The position numbers were made by a program, and so were the translations under genes. The notes under the pieces were generated by a model. It did no database searches and had not been told where the DNA came from. It saw only the letters and a program-made list of their open reading frames with translations. From Ectocarpus siliculosus (Eukaryota; Sar; Phaeophyceae; Ectocarpales; Ectocarpaceae), in contig FN649741.1 of the NCBI GenBank assembly GCA_000310025.1, positions 1,545,758 through 1,606,062 of the forward strand: a DNA stretch of 60,305 bases, written 5' to 3'. Of the stretch, positions 1-12,206 are shown one piece after another. The first letter of the stretch is position 1; every line of letters begins with the position of its first letter.

Positions 1-105
1 ACAAAACGCCACCACCCCCGCGCCGTCGCCCCCGCCCCGACTCGCGCCTCTCCGCTTCTGGGCGGGCTCGGGGGTCAGGAGCGAGGACCCTCGAGGTGAC
101 GCCAT
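1..105 (-). CDS. 5' end of an unidentified gene, cut by the window edge
   Basis: On the minus strand an ATG at 105-103 opens a frame that stays open for all 35 codons to base 1. The peptide starts MASPRGSSLLTPEPAQ and becomes Arg/Gly-rich (KRRGASRGGGDG). It is GC-rich like the other coding exons here, whereas the sequence just upstream on the same strand is AT-richer and full of stops, which fits a first exon with its promoter to the right. No domain can be recognised in so short a piece. It could also be a chance open frame in GC-rich DNA. Confidence 0.4.
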   Translation of the reverse strand, partial: MASPRGSSLLTPEPAQKRRGASRGGGDGAGVVAFC

Positions 106-2476
106 GAGTGCTGCTGCCCGGGTGCTCGTGCTGCCGCCACCTCCTCTGCCGGGAGTTGCACTAGAGGTGGCGTGTGCGGCGGCGACGGCGGCCGCTGGTC
201 GTTTCCTCCCCGATTGAGGGGTCCCCGACGATGGTGTCGCCATTGCTTCGGAGATTTGTCGACGCGCGCTGCCAACTTCTACAGCTGAAGTATTATTATT
301 ATTTGATGTTCTTCGGTTCTGACAGACCGCAGCTACCCTTCTCGCTTCCTCCGACAAAAGGTCAGGCAGCACGAAGAATCGCTGGTCGCCTTCGTAGCGT
401 GCACGATGCGCTGCAAGCACTGCTGCTGTCGGCCCTGCCCGCGTTTCTCTCGCCCCTGCACAAAAAAACATTGTGGTTAAATTATTTTGCTGTCGTGCGC
501 GACGATCCAACGGCGCGTGGAAAAACGGAAAAACCTATCCTCGGGACGCATTTTCGTTCGTCGTGCATACACAAAACAGAGCAACCCGGACACGAGTTGG
601 CGGGCGCAGTTGCAGGTGGAACACTCGGCACGGCTATCGCATCTGCAAACGCATGTGGGTGGCTGCTATAGCGGGAGGGCCCCGCGCCTGGTGGTGGTGC
701 TGTTATTGCCGACAGCAAAGTGACGGTTGGCAAATTTCTTGTTCGTGCACGTTCGAAAATTACTTTTGAGTTTTTAAAAAATCAGAGACATCGCGCACCT
801 TGCGATACAGCACACACGGAGTTCGCAAGCACCCAAAAGACGCGCTCGATGTCGCCGTGCAGCGAGGCACGGAGAAAACTACACGGGGCGCGCACCTTGG
901 TAGCCCGACTCCCGACCCACGGACAACAGCGAACGACATGTACGGTACGCCAGGCACAACTCAACCAACCAACACTTTAAAACGCCTCATAAATCTACGT
1001 TCTGAAGATAACAGAGCTCGCTGGCCATGTGCGAGATATTCGCTGGTTTCACCCATAGCCTACTGTGTCATATGCTTGGCTACTGGTTGCAGCTGTTGCA
1101 TCCTTACGGCTGCTGCCGGAAGGAACTTGAGGGCGGCTACAGTAGCTGTAGCCCTCTCCTGTGTTTGGCCGTTGGTCCGGTATTTAAATTCGAGAGCAAG
1201 CAAGCCGCTGCAAAGAGCGCTGTGCGGGGCAGACACCAGGTTCGTCCTTGCAATTGCACCATCCACTTCTCACCTGAGATAAACGAGTATGGCGGAGCGT
1301 GCAAGCGACTCTCTTTCTTGAACCGCCGTCCCCTCCAGTCCTCAACACTCCCTCGACTGCTGGAAACACACACGACCTGCTCTGCCCGCCGTGGCCGACA
1401 GGAATTTCGGACCCAAGGTTTCAAGGCGGGTTCCGTGATTTCTGACCCTGGGTACCTACGAAATATTTGGCGAAACCCCCAACCCGGTGCGGTGCATGTT
1501 TCTCCATCGTTGGCTCCATCAACGGCTGTAGGACTTTGAAGATTTGCGTATGGAAACATGACAGCATATCCTGTGTGCGTGGGACAGAGACAATCGCAGC
1601 GGAGGTACGTGGAGGTTCAGGGTAGAATTAGCTCGGTGGGGGATGAAGAGAGCAGTGGTAACAGAGTGAACCCCTCTACAGCCGTGCACACCCTTAACAC
1701 TATATCTAAGTAATTTCCTCCATCAAGCAAGTGACGTACAGAAGATATATATGCTATCATACGTTATGCATATACGCTACTCCGTAATTTGAAAGTCCTC
1801 ACGTTATGATATTGACTTTGGCGACATGGTACACATCAATCAAGCAGCTTGAGCTTGGCTTGCCGAGGGTTGTTTTAAACGTTGCACCTACGAATGGAAG
1901 ACGGTGAGCCTCCCTTTATCTGTGCAGTGTGGTGACACCAAATCCCGGAGGCTCTGCCAGCTACGACGCTGAGGAGCACGAATAGAGTGGTGGTTGAGGG
2001 TGGTGGAGTTCTTCGTCTTCGGTTTCAACAAAAGTATGACGATGCTGTTTGGTTTCCAAGTCTTACGAGGTGTATTCGGCTAGCCATTGGCATCCCAGCC
2101 AGCTCTCACACATGGATGAGCGGGTCAAAAGATCGCACCACCTCTTCTTCTTTTTCCGGCGGCTAATTTTTGGCTTTGAATTCGAACGGCTCCGGCAGGA
2201 TTTAATGGCAATATTTCCAGCCGAAAGCAAGTTTCATGTGGCATGGTTAGAATTTAATTGTCGTCTGTGCAACGAGCAATCATGTGGTGATTCGACTGCT
2301 GTGTTGTTATGATCGGTGGGACGTTTTCCATATATATTTTGTGCATGCAATGGCGCGTATGTATGTGTATTGTATGGTATGTGTATGCGAAGCCACGTTG
2401 TAAGCCGCAACAGATCACACCAAATACCACCAATCACCTAAAAAGCGATTCTTCCGAGAGCGTGATGAGAGCGCAG

Positions 2477-2550
2477 CGTGTCTGAGATTCTTGAACGGTC
2501 CCTCGACAACAAGGCCATCAACCAGCTCATACTACATGCCGAAACTATCG
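2477..2550 (+). other. isolated exon-like segment
   Basis: A segment bounded by a plausible acceptor (gagagcgcag) and donor (atcg/gtaaat) encodes VSEILERSLDNKAINQLILH plus AETI with no stop. The amphipathic helical character and codon use look more like an exon than the surroundings do. No partner exons were found nearby, so it may be a stranded exon of a gene I could not assemble, a relic, or chance. Confidence 0.2.
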
Positions 2551-2716
2551 GTAAATCGCGCCACGTGCAGCAAACGATAGCTGCTCAAATAACAATGGGA
2601 GGTCGTGAGATCATCTCACCTTCACAGAACTGCTGTTATGTATTCTCTGCATTTTTGCGAGGTTCGTGAGACCCGATCAAGGAGAGGACTGCCGAACAAA
2701 AACGACAAAGATAGCA

Positions 2717-2751
<35 letters not shown>
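2717..2751. repeat. (CA)n microsatellite
   Basis: An uninterrupted dinucleotide run of about 17 CA units in non-coding sequence. Confidence 0.95.
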
Positions 2752-2754
<3 letters not shown>

Positions 2755-3561
2755 ACCTGCGCCGAGCGACCCAAGCTCTACCGAACGTCGAGAGCTCGTC
2801 CCGACTCAATCCTGAAACATACATGTATGACACAACTAACCGCGCTCACTGTGCGAAACTTGCTCACTACGAACGGTGCCCCTCATTTGGACTTCTGCCG
2901 TATCACAGGAGCTCAATACCCTACCGACTCAACGCTCCCGATGCGAACTATCCCCAAAGATCGCCTAGGACACTCAGCACACAAGCACTCACAAAAGGAG
3001 GGAGCGTGCCTGTGGGTTTGAAAAAAAACTCCTCTTGCAACAGTGAGAAAAAAACAGAATTCGAGCTCATTGAAGTTGCCATAAATATAAAGGCCGACAA
3101 GTCCATCCCGAAGACTCGGCGCGAACTTGCAAATACCGCTCGCTGCAGCGGCTCACGCCGCAACGAAACCCAGAGTCGTTCTTCTATTGTGCAGGAGACA
3201 ACACCCCACCCGCCGTACGTAGTGACTCACCTACATTCGTCTCGAAACAACGCTACCTGGTACCCATTTTGGCACGTACTATTGTAGAGCTCTGAGGATG
3301 GAACCCCCCTTTACAGGGGGAGGAGTGTGTCGTGTCATTTTGGTCCAGAGACACCCGCTATCCCCTCCCTGACACATCACTCTCCCTTCCGCTGTCAAAT
3401 TTTCAACACGATTCCAAGGCTCTCAGTGGTAGATCATGTGAAACCGGGTGTCACGCAACACGGCCCTTGCTTTCCGTCAACTTTGACAACACCACATCCC
3501 ACTTGAAAGACCCCTTTTTCCGTACGAGGGTTTACGAACGTACGGCCCGATGGCTGGATGT

Positions 3562-5061
3562 TCAGACCGCTCGGTACTGCGGTGCTGAAGCAAGGAATTC
3601 ACCGTAGGCAGCTGTGTTGGGGCGAACGAACAGTTCGACCAGCGGGTTCGCGCGGTGTTGCTTTGTTGCACCAATGTCTTTGAGCAACTCATCGAAGTGG
3701 CGGAAATGAAACGGAGCCACGCACAAGCCGCCGTATTCTTTGGCCACCGGTCTCTCCTCCCGCCGCCACTGTTGCATCTTGTCGATGTTGGCGTTCATCT
3801 CATCCGTGGTTGCCTGATTTCCGAGCTGTCCATCCGCAAAACGAACCAGCCAGTTTGCGACCAATTCCGCCGACAATACGGTGCAGAAACTGCTGTTGAA
3901 GCCAACGAACCCTAAATCAGGCAGGTCTGGGTTCACCGCGAAGCGGTAGAGACGATGAACGCCGTCATCATCGACCAGCTTGTGCTGTGCTTCCGCGGGC
4001 AGAAACGGGATGCCCTGTTTCCATCCAGTCGCCATCACCGCAACATCGCACGGGACCGTGTCACCGTTTGACAGGACCGCTGCGCCTTCTTCGTAGCGCT
4101 CGATCGATCCTTGAACCGCTTTGATCGTTCCGTCATCCAACGCTTCGAAGAAGCCAGGAGTGACGACGCCGATCGAGCAGGAGACGGTGTCTTCGATCGG
4201 CTCCGAGGGAACCATGTTGTGCTTCTTCAGACCAAGCTGGAGGGTCAGCACAGCCTCCAAGCCGCGGAAGTTGAACCAGATCAAGGGCTTCAAGAGCAGC
4301 CTGAGCGCGCGCCCGACCGGCGAGGGCAACCAGCCGTCGAACTGCTCCTCCTGCGCGCGCATGTAGAGCAGGTGCTTGAAGTTGATGCCGCCGATGAAGT
4401 ACGGCAGCCGCCAGACGTTCTTGCGGTAGACGATGGTGACCGACTTCGCGCCGTTGCTGGCGGCGTTGACAGCGATGTCCAACGCCGACTTCGAGCCGCC
4501 CAAGACCACGACGCGCTTTCCCCGGATAATCGACGGGTCGGTGTAGTCCGAGGAGTGCATGGTCGCTCCGCCCTGAGCGGTGAAGTCGCCCTCGCCCGGA
4601 TGAGTCGGGACGTTCTTCTCGGAAAACTGTCCGGTCGCAACGCTGACGAAGTCGAAGTCTTCTTTCGAAGCACTTTCCTTGTCGTCGCCTTCTTTAATCA
4701 ACGTCAGGGTCCACCCAGGTTGGCCGTCGGCCCTGCGCTCCATCGCCTCAACCTTCGTGCCGAGTCTGAACAGCCGCGCGACGTCGTGCTTGTCCGCGTA
4801 AGAATGGATGTAGGCGTGAACGTCTGGGGCCGCTGGCCATTCCGGCACCTTTTCGGGGTACGAGTGGTCGGTGAAACAGTAGAGATCCTTTGCCGATTGT
4901 GACCGGCAGTCGGGATAGGAGCGCGACGGCTCCCACACGCCTCCGAAGTCGCGGCTGCGCTCGAGCCCGTGGACATCGTGGCCGCGCTCGGCGAAAGCCT
5001 TTGCCGCGGCAATACCGCTGAAGCCTCCGCCGATCACGGCAACTCTCTTCTTCTGAGCCAT
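3562..5061 (-). CDS. flavin-containing monooxygenase, single exon
   Basis: A complete 499-residue flavin-dependent monooxygenase that would use FAD and NADPH to oxygenate a small molecule; the substrate cannot be read from sequence. The FAD Rossmann motif GGGFSG is at residues 11-16, followed by FGGVW at 39-43. A family-type F-x-x-x-G-x-x-x-x-H segment (FTAQGGATMHSSDY) covers about 160-173. The second dinucleotide (NADPH) motif LGGSKSALD is at 187-195, and the late ATGW motif lies in VAVMATGWKQ. Length is typical of the FMO/YUCCA-like group. There is no signal peptide or membrane anchor, so it is probably cytosolic. The start MAQKKRVAVIG puts the Rossmann strand right at the N-terminus, as usual. 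It is notable for having no intron while every other sizeable gene model here except the KEN-box ORF is heavily split, and for high GC; transfer from bacteria is possible but not shown. The family call is secure. Confidence 0.93.
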   Translation of the reverse strand: MAQKKRVAVIGGGFSGIAAAKAFAERGHDVHGLERSRDFGGVWEPSRSYPDCRSQSAKDLYCFTDHSYPEKVPEWPAAPDVHAYIHSYADKHDVARLFRLGTKVEAMERRADGQPGWTLTLIKEGDDKESASKEDFDFVSVATGQFSEKNVPTHPGEGDFTAQGGATMHSSDYTDPSIIRGKRVVVLGGSKSALDIAVNAASNGAKSVTIVYRKNVWRLPYFIGGINFKHLLYMRAQEEQFDGWLPSPVGRALRLLLKPLIWFNFRGLEAVLTLQLGLKKHNMVPSEPIEDTVSCSIGVVTPGFFEALDDGTIKAVQGSIERYEEGAAVLSNGDTVPCDVAVMATGWKQGIPFLPAEAQHKLVDDDGVHRLYRFAVNPDLPDLGFVGFNSSFCTVLSAELVANWLVRFADGQLGNQATTDEMNANIDKMQQWRREERPVAKEYGGLCVAPFHFRHFDELLKDIGATKQHRANPLVELFVRPNTAAYGEFLASAPQYRAV

Positions 5062-8000
5062 GAGGAGAACGCACCCCGAACCTGTTCAATGGTTGTGACG
5101 AAGCGCGCGAGCGACGAACGTTTACATGGCGGGCCAGGAGCTTCAATACTTGGTACTACAGCGGAGTCAAAGAGTAACAAAGCATTCCCAAGCACAGCGA
5201 GAGAGAGAGATCGCATCACTCTCAACTGATGTTCGCTTGGCAGGAAGAATAGGTAAACAATGCTACGTAGTGGCACCCATTCGCGCAAGTGTGAAAACAC
5301 CTCTCTGTTGAATGTGCGCGGAAATGGAAACGTGTTCCAACGTCGCCGGAAAACTGATTTATTCTCAGTGTGCGACCGAGGTAGACAGGTACACATTTCA
5401 TTCCTAATGAAGAAAACACGCGTTAAGACAACACCGTTCCGAACAGAATTTGACACAAATCGTGAACGGTTCGGCCAATGAGCCCCTCCCGGAAAGCATG
5501 CATACATGTCCATGGGAAAGAAGGCAGAGTGGAGTGTATCCCCGCTCGAGGAGGGTTTCGTGGGAAATTCAGCCGAAACTCTGCAAAAAAATCCCAAATT
5601 GTGAGGGCCGACAAGGGATGAAAGGAACTGCGAAAGGTGTAGACCCGATGTCAAGTGCTGCCACTCTCCGTACAGTCAGCAACCGTGTTTTGCAGGTATT
5701 ATGCATGTGGGATTGAATACGTTTGGCAGACTCTATGGGGACTACGATGGTTTGACAAACTAATCGGCGACGGGGAGAAACACACCAAGACACACACCAG
5801 TACCAGCAAGCATGTCATACTCTAAGCCATTTGGCAGCACTACCACGCACAACAAACACGCGCGCAGAGTCAGCACAACACATCGCACAATAACTGTGGC
5901 AGGGCCTTCGTTTATCAGCAGCTGATTCCCAGTCACAGATTTCCGGAAAACTGCGACTTGTCAGGCTTGCCAAAAGCGCAGCAGGTTGCCATTGACAAGT
6001 AGCAGCCCATTTTGCGAAGGAGCTGACAGCATGCGCCCCAGACGCATCAACCACGGATAACTGCTGGCCGGAAGGATGTCCGTAGATTCTCTGTGCTCGC
6101 CCCTCTTATTGCGTTCTCGTCGGGGGCGGATGTCTTTCTTACTTGCACTCTCCGATCTTCACTCAAAAAGGTACGGAGATCTCAACAGGACAACACAAGT
6201 TGCCCCGGGGGTAGAATTGCCCGGGGGTGACTCGGCGTTGGATTGGGGGGGGGGGTAGCGGGGCATGGTCAGTGGCAGGGGGAACTCAGAGGATCCTACA
6301 TGGCATGCAGCGCGCACGCAGGGGGGGCGGTATCTTTTTCGTCATACTTGTTGGCCATGGGCGATAGTTTTGGTAGCTGGCTGACGCTCACAAAACTCTA
6401 CAGGGCAGGCATCAACTTGAGACCGGGCGGTAACTTCCAGAACACGGCAACAAACGTCATCGTGGGCTTCGTGAACCAAAAGCAAGACGAATTTTAAGGC
6501 GATTGACCATAACGAATCACAGCAGTATGTTCACACTTCGTTGTAGCTTTGATCAGCCCGTCGCCCACATTCCTCTAACTGTAGTGATGTCACCACCACC
6601 ACTTTACACGAAACACAACGGGTGAGGCGGTCTTGTTGTGCGCAAGGTTCTCTTGTAACATGTTTGTTTCAATGCACACGACGGGTGTATGTGGGGCACG
6701 CTGCCGTCGAATAGCAGCGGTTATTTTCTGTCAAACTCTCCACCGTGCATTGGTGCTGCTGTTCGGTTTTTGCGACTTGAAGTTTGACGGTGCTATGCGG
6801 TGCCGTTAACCGATCGCACGGTTTTTTCCACGACACGGGTTTTTGTACCCCGTGATGAAACCGCGCGAACCGCGGCCTTGGTGCCCGGTCGAAGAAAACC
6901 GCAGAACTAATACGGTTATCGGCGACACCAGGACGAGTACCTATCTACAATTTGGTGGATGCGTCAGAATTTGTCCTCTCGCTGCGGTCCATTAACAAAA
7001 TGTAGATGTGTGCACATTGTGCTGTGCATGGAGGCCGCCAATGACATACTCCAACCTGGCGGCCAGAAAAACCCAGACACAAGAGCTATTTTTTCGTTCG
7101 CCATAATAGCTTCCCACAACACGCATAACAGCAGCCACATCCTCACGTGCCTCTACAGGTTGCTGTTGGCAACTTTGAAGTCCAAATAGTTCTGGCAGCA
7201 CCAGGCGGCTCATGATCACAACCCCAAATGAGTCCCTGCTGCACTCAGTTAGAGTTGACCTCGGCAACCAATTGCTCTCCCGCGCGAGCAGCTCGGACAC
7301 ATGCAGCTTTTGTATTTCCTACTCTGTGCGTGTGCAAGGAAAAGCTGTTACTTAACTGCGGTTTTTACCGCGGTTTTGGCGACGTAGTAGCTCAAACCGC
7401 ACCGTGATAAGAACGGCATCTACGGTTCCCTAAGAATCCCCGCGGGTTAAAACAGTAGTAGTTTTGTTTTCATCTCGAAATGTGACAGTGTGGTGCCGTG
7501 CCGTTTTGATGAGGTCTGTCCTCGCTAACGATTGTTCATGTGCAGGCATCATCTCAGGTGTTAGCCAGACTCCACCGTACACTGCAGATATATATGGCGG
7601 TAACTAGCCACCTGGGTAAACGCTATACGGTAGCTGGCCACCACGGTAATTTTGTCGTACAGTAACCAGCCACCAAGGTTATGCAAAGAGTTTTGCGTTC
7701 TTTGTTACGGTAACTGGTCACCACGGTTTAAATGTTTCTAGTCTCAAAGTTAACCAGACCACGGTACGTATTGCCCATTTGGTGTTGCATTTTTTCCAGT
7801 GTTTCTTAAGCGCGTGGTCACGGCACGATGATACTAATAACGCGCGCGGCACATTCACTAGAGCATCACGTCGGTCAACCGAACAGAGTTTTCGAAAACA
7901 AAAAAAGGTAAAACACCAAAAAATCTCAACATTATTGCAGGGGCATGCTCTCGCGGCGTCATCACGACGACGTAAGTCCAGCGGTACGCCAAGTAACAAT

Positions 8001-11000
8001 GTCATTGATCAGCAGACAGACAGGGCAACAAGCAAGCGCCGCCTCCCTCATCCAGCTAGAAACATTGGAAGCCGACGGTTGGTTAAAGAAACTAAACGAA
8101 AAAGACACGCGGCAGGGGGGTCCAGATAAAATATCCAGCCAACCATATGTAAACCTGGGATTATTGCCCCTGTCCCCACCCGCCCACCCACCCGTCGTAG
8201 CATAGCACGTTGTTTGCCTAGAGGGGCACAAGTAACTCGCTTGCAACGTTCACTCGGTCTTTCTTTGGGGTAATTGGAATTGTGTTATCCTTGCAGCAAT
8301 GCACTTCGCAGTAACGAGAAAGCACAGGAATTGCGATTTTTGCGCGGAAATCGTTTGTAGGGTAATGGGACAATGCAAGTTGTTCGGTAATGGTTTGGGC
8401 GGTAACGGTAATATCAATTTTCCACGGCAACGGTGTGGATGGGAACGATAAAATACCTATCACGGAAACACGGCAAACGGTAACACCTTGAGTTCACCGC
8501 GGAAACATCAAAATAACGGCTGAATCCTTCTTGCGACGCAAATCAAGGCAAGCACCGCAGAAGGCTACGATCAAAACAACTCCTAGTTGCTCTTCCTCCT
8601 ATGCGACCCCGGCTGGTGTATCCAGACTTGTTCCGAATGTCTGGATCGACGTCCAAAGAAATGGGATGTCAAGATCGAAAAGAATCGAGAAAACTGAGGC
8701 GATTCAATCTCAGAAATTGATCCAATAATTGCAAGATTACTCCGAGAAACCGATGTCAATCTCCAACACGAATAATTTATTACATGACCTCCATCGATCG
8801 AGGTATGGATGACTCCAATCGTTGATATTTTCGAATCACGTGGACGAGTTTACGATCGAAAGGCTCCCGCACCTGGTGCGCCTAGCTTCTTTGGTTCAGG
8901 ACGCTATTCTACCAAACAAAGTACATAGATAGGAGCGGCCAGGGCTTCGGGCAATTGCACCCCGGTTGACAAGCGCGAGCGGAGGATTTACAGCGCGTCG
9001 GTCGTTCGCGGCTTCGGATAGATGCGTTGCCCTTGGAGAGAAGAGGAGGCTAACACGTGACCGGTGGTGAAGGTCCATTCCAGAATGTCTTTCCCTGGTG
9101 TACCCTCGATGTTGAGATACGAGAGAAATTTGTTGGGACTAAGTGCCAAGCGTGACGTGATAACCGCCCTTCGTCTTATGGAGTTGTTGCGGTGCATGGT
9201 AAGGAGGTATTTCATATGTGGTACTTTTGGGCCATGTACATGAGTAGTAGTAGTTCGTGAGCGAAAGCCGATCGCTGGCGGTCGGATTCAGAGAGAGGTG
9301 TGGGTGAGCTTGGCGGCAAGGACATCTTGGCGTCACCTGGATACGGAACTCGTCTCTGAACAGGCTTCTTCTTTCGCCAGCGGTAACTCCAGAAGAACGT
9401 ACGACGGCGACTGACTGACTCCGTTCCGGCTTTTGCTTGCCACTTTCAGCTGGTGCACAGCACAGCAGTGTTTTTGCGGCAGTATGCTGAAAGGGGTCTG
9501 TTTTGTTTTTTCTCCAACCACCACCAGGAAACACCTTTTCGGTACAATTAATTATGGATGAACCGGGCCACTACTTGGAGGTCACACAGAGAGAGGAGCT
9601 TTTTCTCCGCCTTCCTTCCAAGGTGCCTGCCTTGATGTTTATATTTATCACGACAATGTAGCCGAATATTATTGCGTACAAACGCAATCAATCATCGATT
9701 TCCCGTTGTTTTGGCATACACGCATAATGTAGTGTGCGCAAACGTCATGATTGTCAGCAGGACCTGCCTGGCATAAGTGCGATACAAGCAGCGTGAAGCC
9801 ACTGCGCGATAGAACAAGAATGAATGCCGAAGAAATCGGATTTTGACTGCACGCCGCATTTAAATTTCCGTTGAGTGCAGAGATATCACGAACGCGGCTA
9901 CATTTGTTGTTGAGCTGACTGCTGCTAGCTGCTGTTGTAGTTGTCCAGTCGTAAAATTCGTGCTTCTCGACACCGACCACAGCAGTCTAGACTACTCCCA
10001 GAATGAATGGTCGGAGCTCGTCGTGCCGAAAGGACCACCACGTGCGAGCCAATCACATCACGGAGCAAGTGCACGGAGGGGATTATTTTTACAGTGTCGG
10101 AGACTGCTGTGTATGTTGCTGCTTGGGCACCCCCGCAGCAGGCAGTCCCTACAATAGTCCCCATATAGCCCTAGCAAAAGGCACCCGCACAGCCAAGGCG
10201 GGAGACTCACGATCTAGGTGGACTTCGCAAGATATTTACGGTTTACACTATTACTGTACAGCACATACAAATAATATACCCCCACGAAAAGTTTGTTTGG
10301 CCGCTTTTCGCCTAGTCTACGGCTCTCCGCAAAAAAATATATAGAATCCTGTGCGAGACCCGACCCTCCGACACCATTGTAATTGTTGGGTGTGACTCAT
10401 GTGTAACTACTTGTCATTCATTTGTGCGTCTCCCGCTGATACGAGCTTTCTTTAGACTATGCGTCAATTTTTGGGTGTGACTCATTTGTTTGTCATCCTA
10501 TTATGCGATCCCCGGCTGATAGATACACGTCGAAGATGTAAGACTGGCGCCAGAATAAGATAGATGGGACGAACCCACACAAGCACACACCTCCAGCGCG
10601 GCAAACGTACACAACCTCAATGCTGTTCTATGCGGTTGTCCTCGTCGTTTACGCCGTGGTCGTCCACACGGAGAAACAATCGCAGGGTTCAGCAGAAAAG
10701 TGCATGTAGGCTTGTAGTTATAGCTACTTGTAGGCCACAGACAGCAGGCGAGTTGTTGGGTACTTCGTAGTTGCCTTGGGGAGAATGCATATTCACTTGT
10801 AGTCTTAATAATGTAGTCTAGATGTGCAACGGAGAGAGTACACGGCAGCTGCACGACATGATGGCGAAACGCAAGATCTCCGTCTCTGCGGTGTGCGGTG
10901 TTTTGGCGCGTGGGTGCAGACGTTGTTTCTCGGGGTGTCTCCGTCAGTATTTTGTTTGTTGGTCCGTGCTGCATCCTCTTTGCACACGCCGCGGTGACGT

Positions 11001-12206
11001 CGTGTTTGCACCGAGTGGAAACGGAAGGCAGCCGTGGACCTCTTCAGAGGCAACAACAGCGGCAGACCCACTGATAATCTACCTTCGGCGTATCGCACCG
11101 ATCGCAGAAGACAAGGAACATCAAGGGATTCATTCGTTGTCGGAAAATATTTATTATTCCTTAATTAAATAGTGGAACAGATTCGCTGCCACTCACACTG
11201 CTCACTGCTCCTTGCCGTAGTATTTAGTATTATGGTTGTAGCATAGCAGTTGAGCGTCTAGGAAAATTCTCTTGGGCTATACGTAGATCATTTGACGTTC
11301 TCCTGACATGGGTTTGGCGCTCAAAGGCACCCAACACTCTCACCGCAGGTACAAACACGCCCATATGCCTACACCTAATTATCATCTAAAAGAAGGTGTG
11401 TTGAGTGTACACGCACACACGTCCTTCGATGTCGGAAAAAAATCAATCAAAAGGAGTTCCGAGAAACTTAACAAGTAGTACATGTATTAGACGGTGACAT
11501 GTGCAGAGATTGACGCGCATCCTACGGTTTGCAGGGTTGCATTGACCGCGGCCACATCCGTGAGCCCTGAGTCTGCAACCAATCACTGCTACAGTCAGTC
11601 GGGCATGTTTGGAGAGAGGGAGAGTTGGAACAACTGGGGACCAATTTGTCACAGCTTCGCTCCGTTCATGTGCAACAACAACCATGGAACCCGAACGAAA
11701 TCATCAGTTTTCAGAAGCAGCAGCAGCAGCAGCAGCAGCGTGTCCATTGATCTCCTCACCTGTCCACCGCGTCCGTTCTGTGTCAAAAGCGCGCTGCTGG
11801 CAACCCACTCTGCTTCTTCTCCAGGCAACGAGCGCTCGATGCAACAACACCTTTGAAGGACGAAGAGTTCTACCATGAAATAAATACACACACAGAAAGG
11901 GATCTTCAATGTGGCGGGGCCTGAGTGACGAACGGACCTGCCTGAGTGAGTTATTTTACATTTAATTGACGAAGAGCCTGGGGTTCTTCTTTTTTTTCCT
12001 GCTGCCAAAGAAAGGTTCGGGTTCGCGAGGCGTTTGTCCGCCTGTTTCCGCGCGCGCGTTCGCATCATCACAGGCACAGGGCAGGGACAACACACCTCTT
12101 ACTGCTAGCGCTTCTGCGGCGCCCTGCTTCCCAGGTGCTTGCTGTCAAAGCTCATCCTGGTGCCCCCGACACCCCAGGACTCTTCGCTTGGCTAGCGCTT
12201 GCCACC
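5062..12206. other. 7-kb intergenic region, repeat-rich
   Basis: I see no supportable gene here on either strand. Open frames are short, AT-balanced and lack domain signatures. The first few hundred bases must include the monooxygenase promoter. There are repeated GGTAAC-type motifs (listed separately at 7598-7768), further related CGGTAACGG words around 8370-8490, and short AGC runs near 11719. The last few hundred bases precede the plastid-targeted gene and should carry its promoter and 5' UTR. Confidence 0.5.
7598..7768. repeat. cluster of degenerate GGTAACTGGYCACC motifs
   Basis: Five imperfect copies of a short motif of the type CGGTAACTGGTCACCACGG start near 7598, 7628, 7661, 7708 and 7749. 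The core GGTnACYnGYCACC is close to self-complementary. Spacing is 30-47 bases, so it is not a strict tandem repeat. Function is unknown; it could be a decayed satellite or a protein-binding array. Confidence 0.6.

Larger units (their letters stand above)
106..3561. other. non-coding stretch, no convincing gene
   Basis: No open frame here has coding-like composition over more than about 25 codons, and frames on both strands are broken by stops. It holds a (CA)n tract at 2717-2751 and one isolated exon-like segment at 2477-2550, listed separately. The left part probably contains the promoter of the gene leaving at the left edge, and the right part the 3' flank of the monooxygenase. Confidence 0.5.

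Noticed and set aside
174-671. 165-codon plus-strand frame near the left edge
   Set aside because: Composition is biased with no conserved motif, and it overlaps the probable promoter of the minus-strand gene leaving the window.
4111-4902. 263-codon frame on the plus strand opposite the monooxygenase
   Set aside because: It is the antisense shadow of a GC-rich coding exon, with Arg/Val/Asp-rich composition and no domain.
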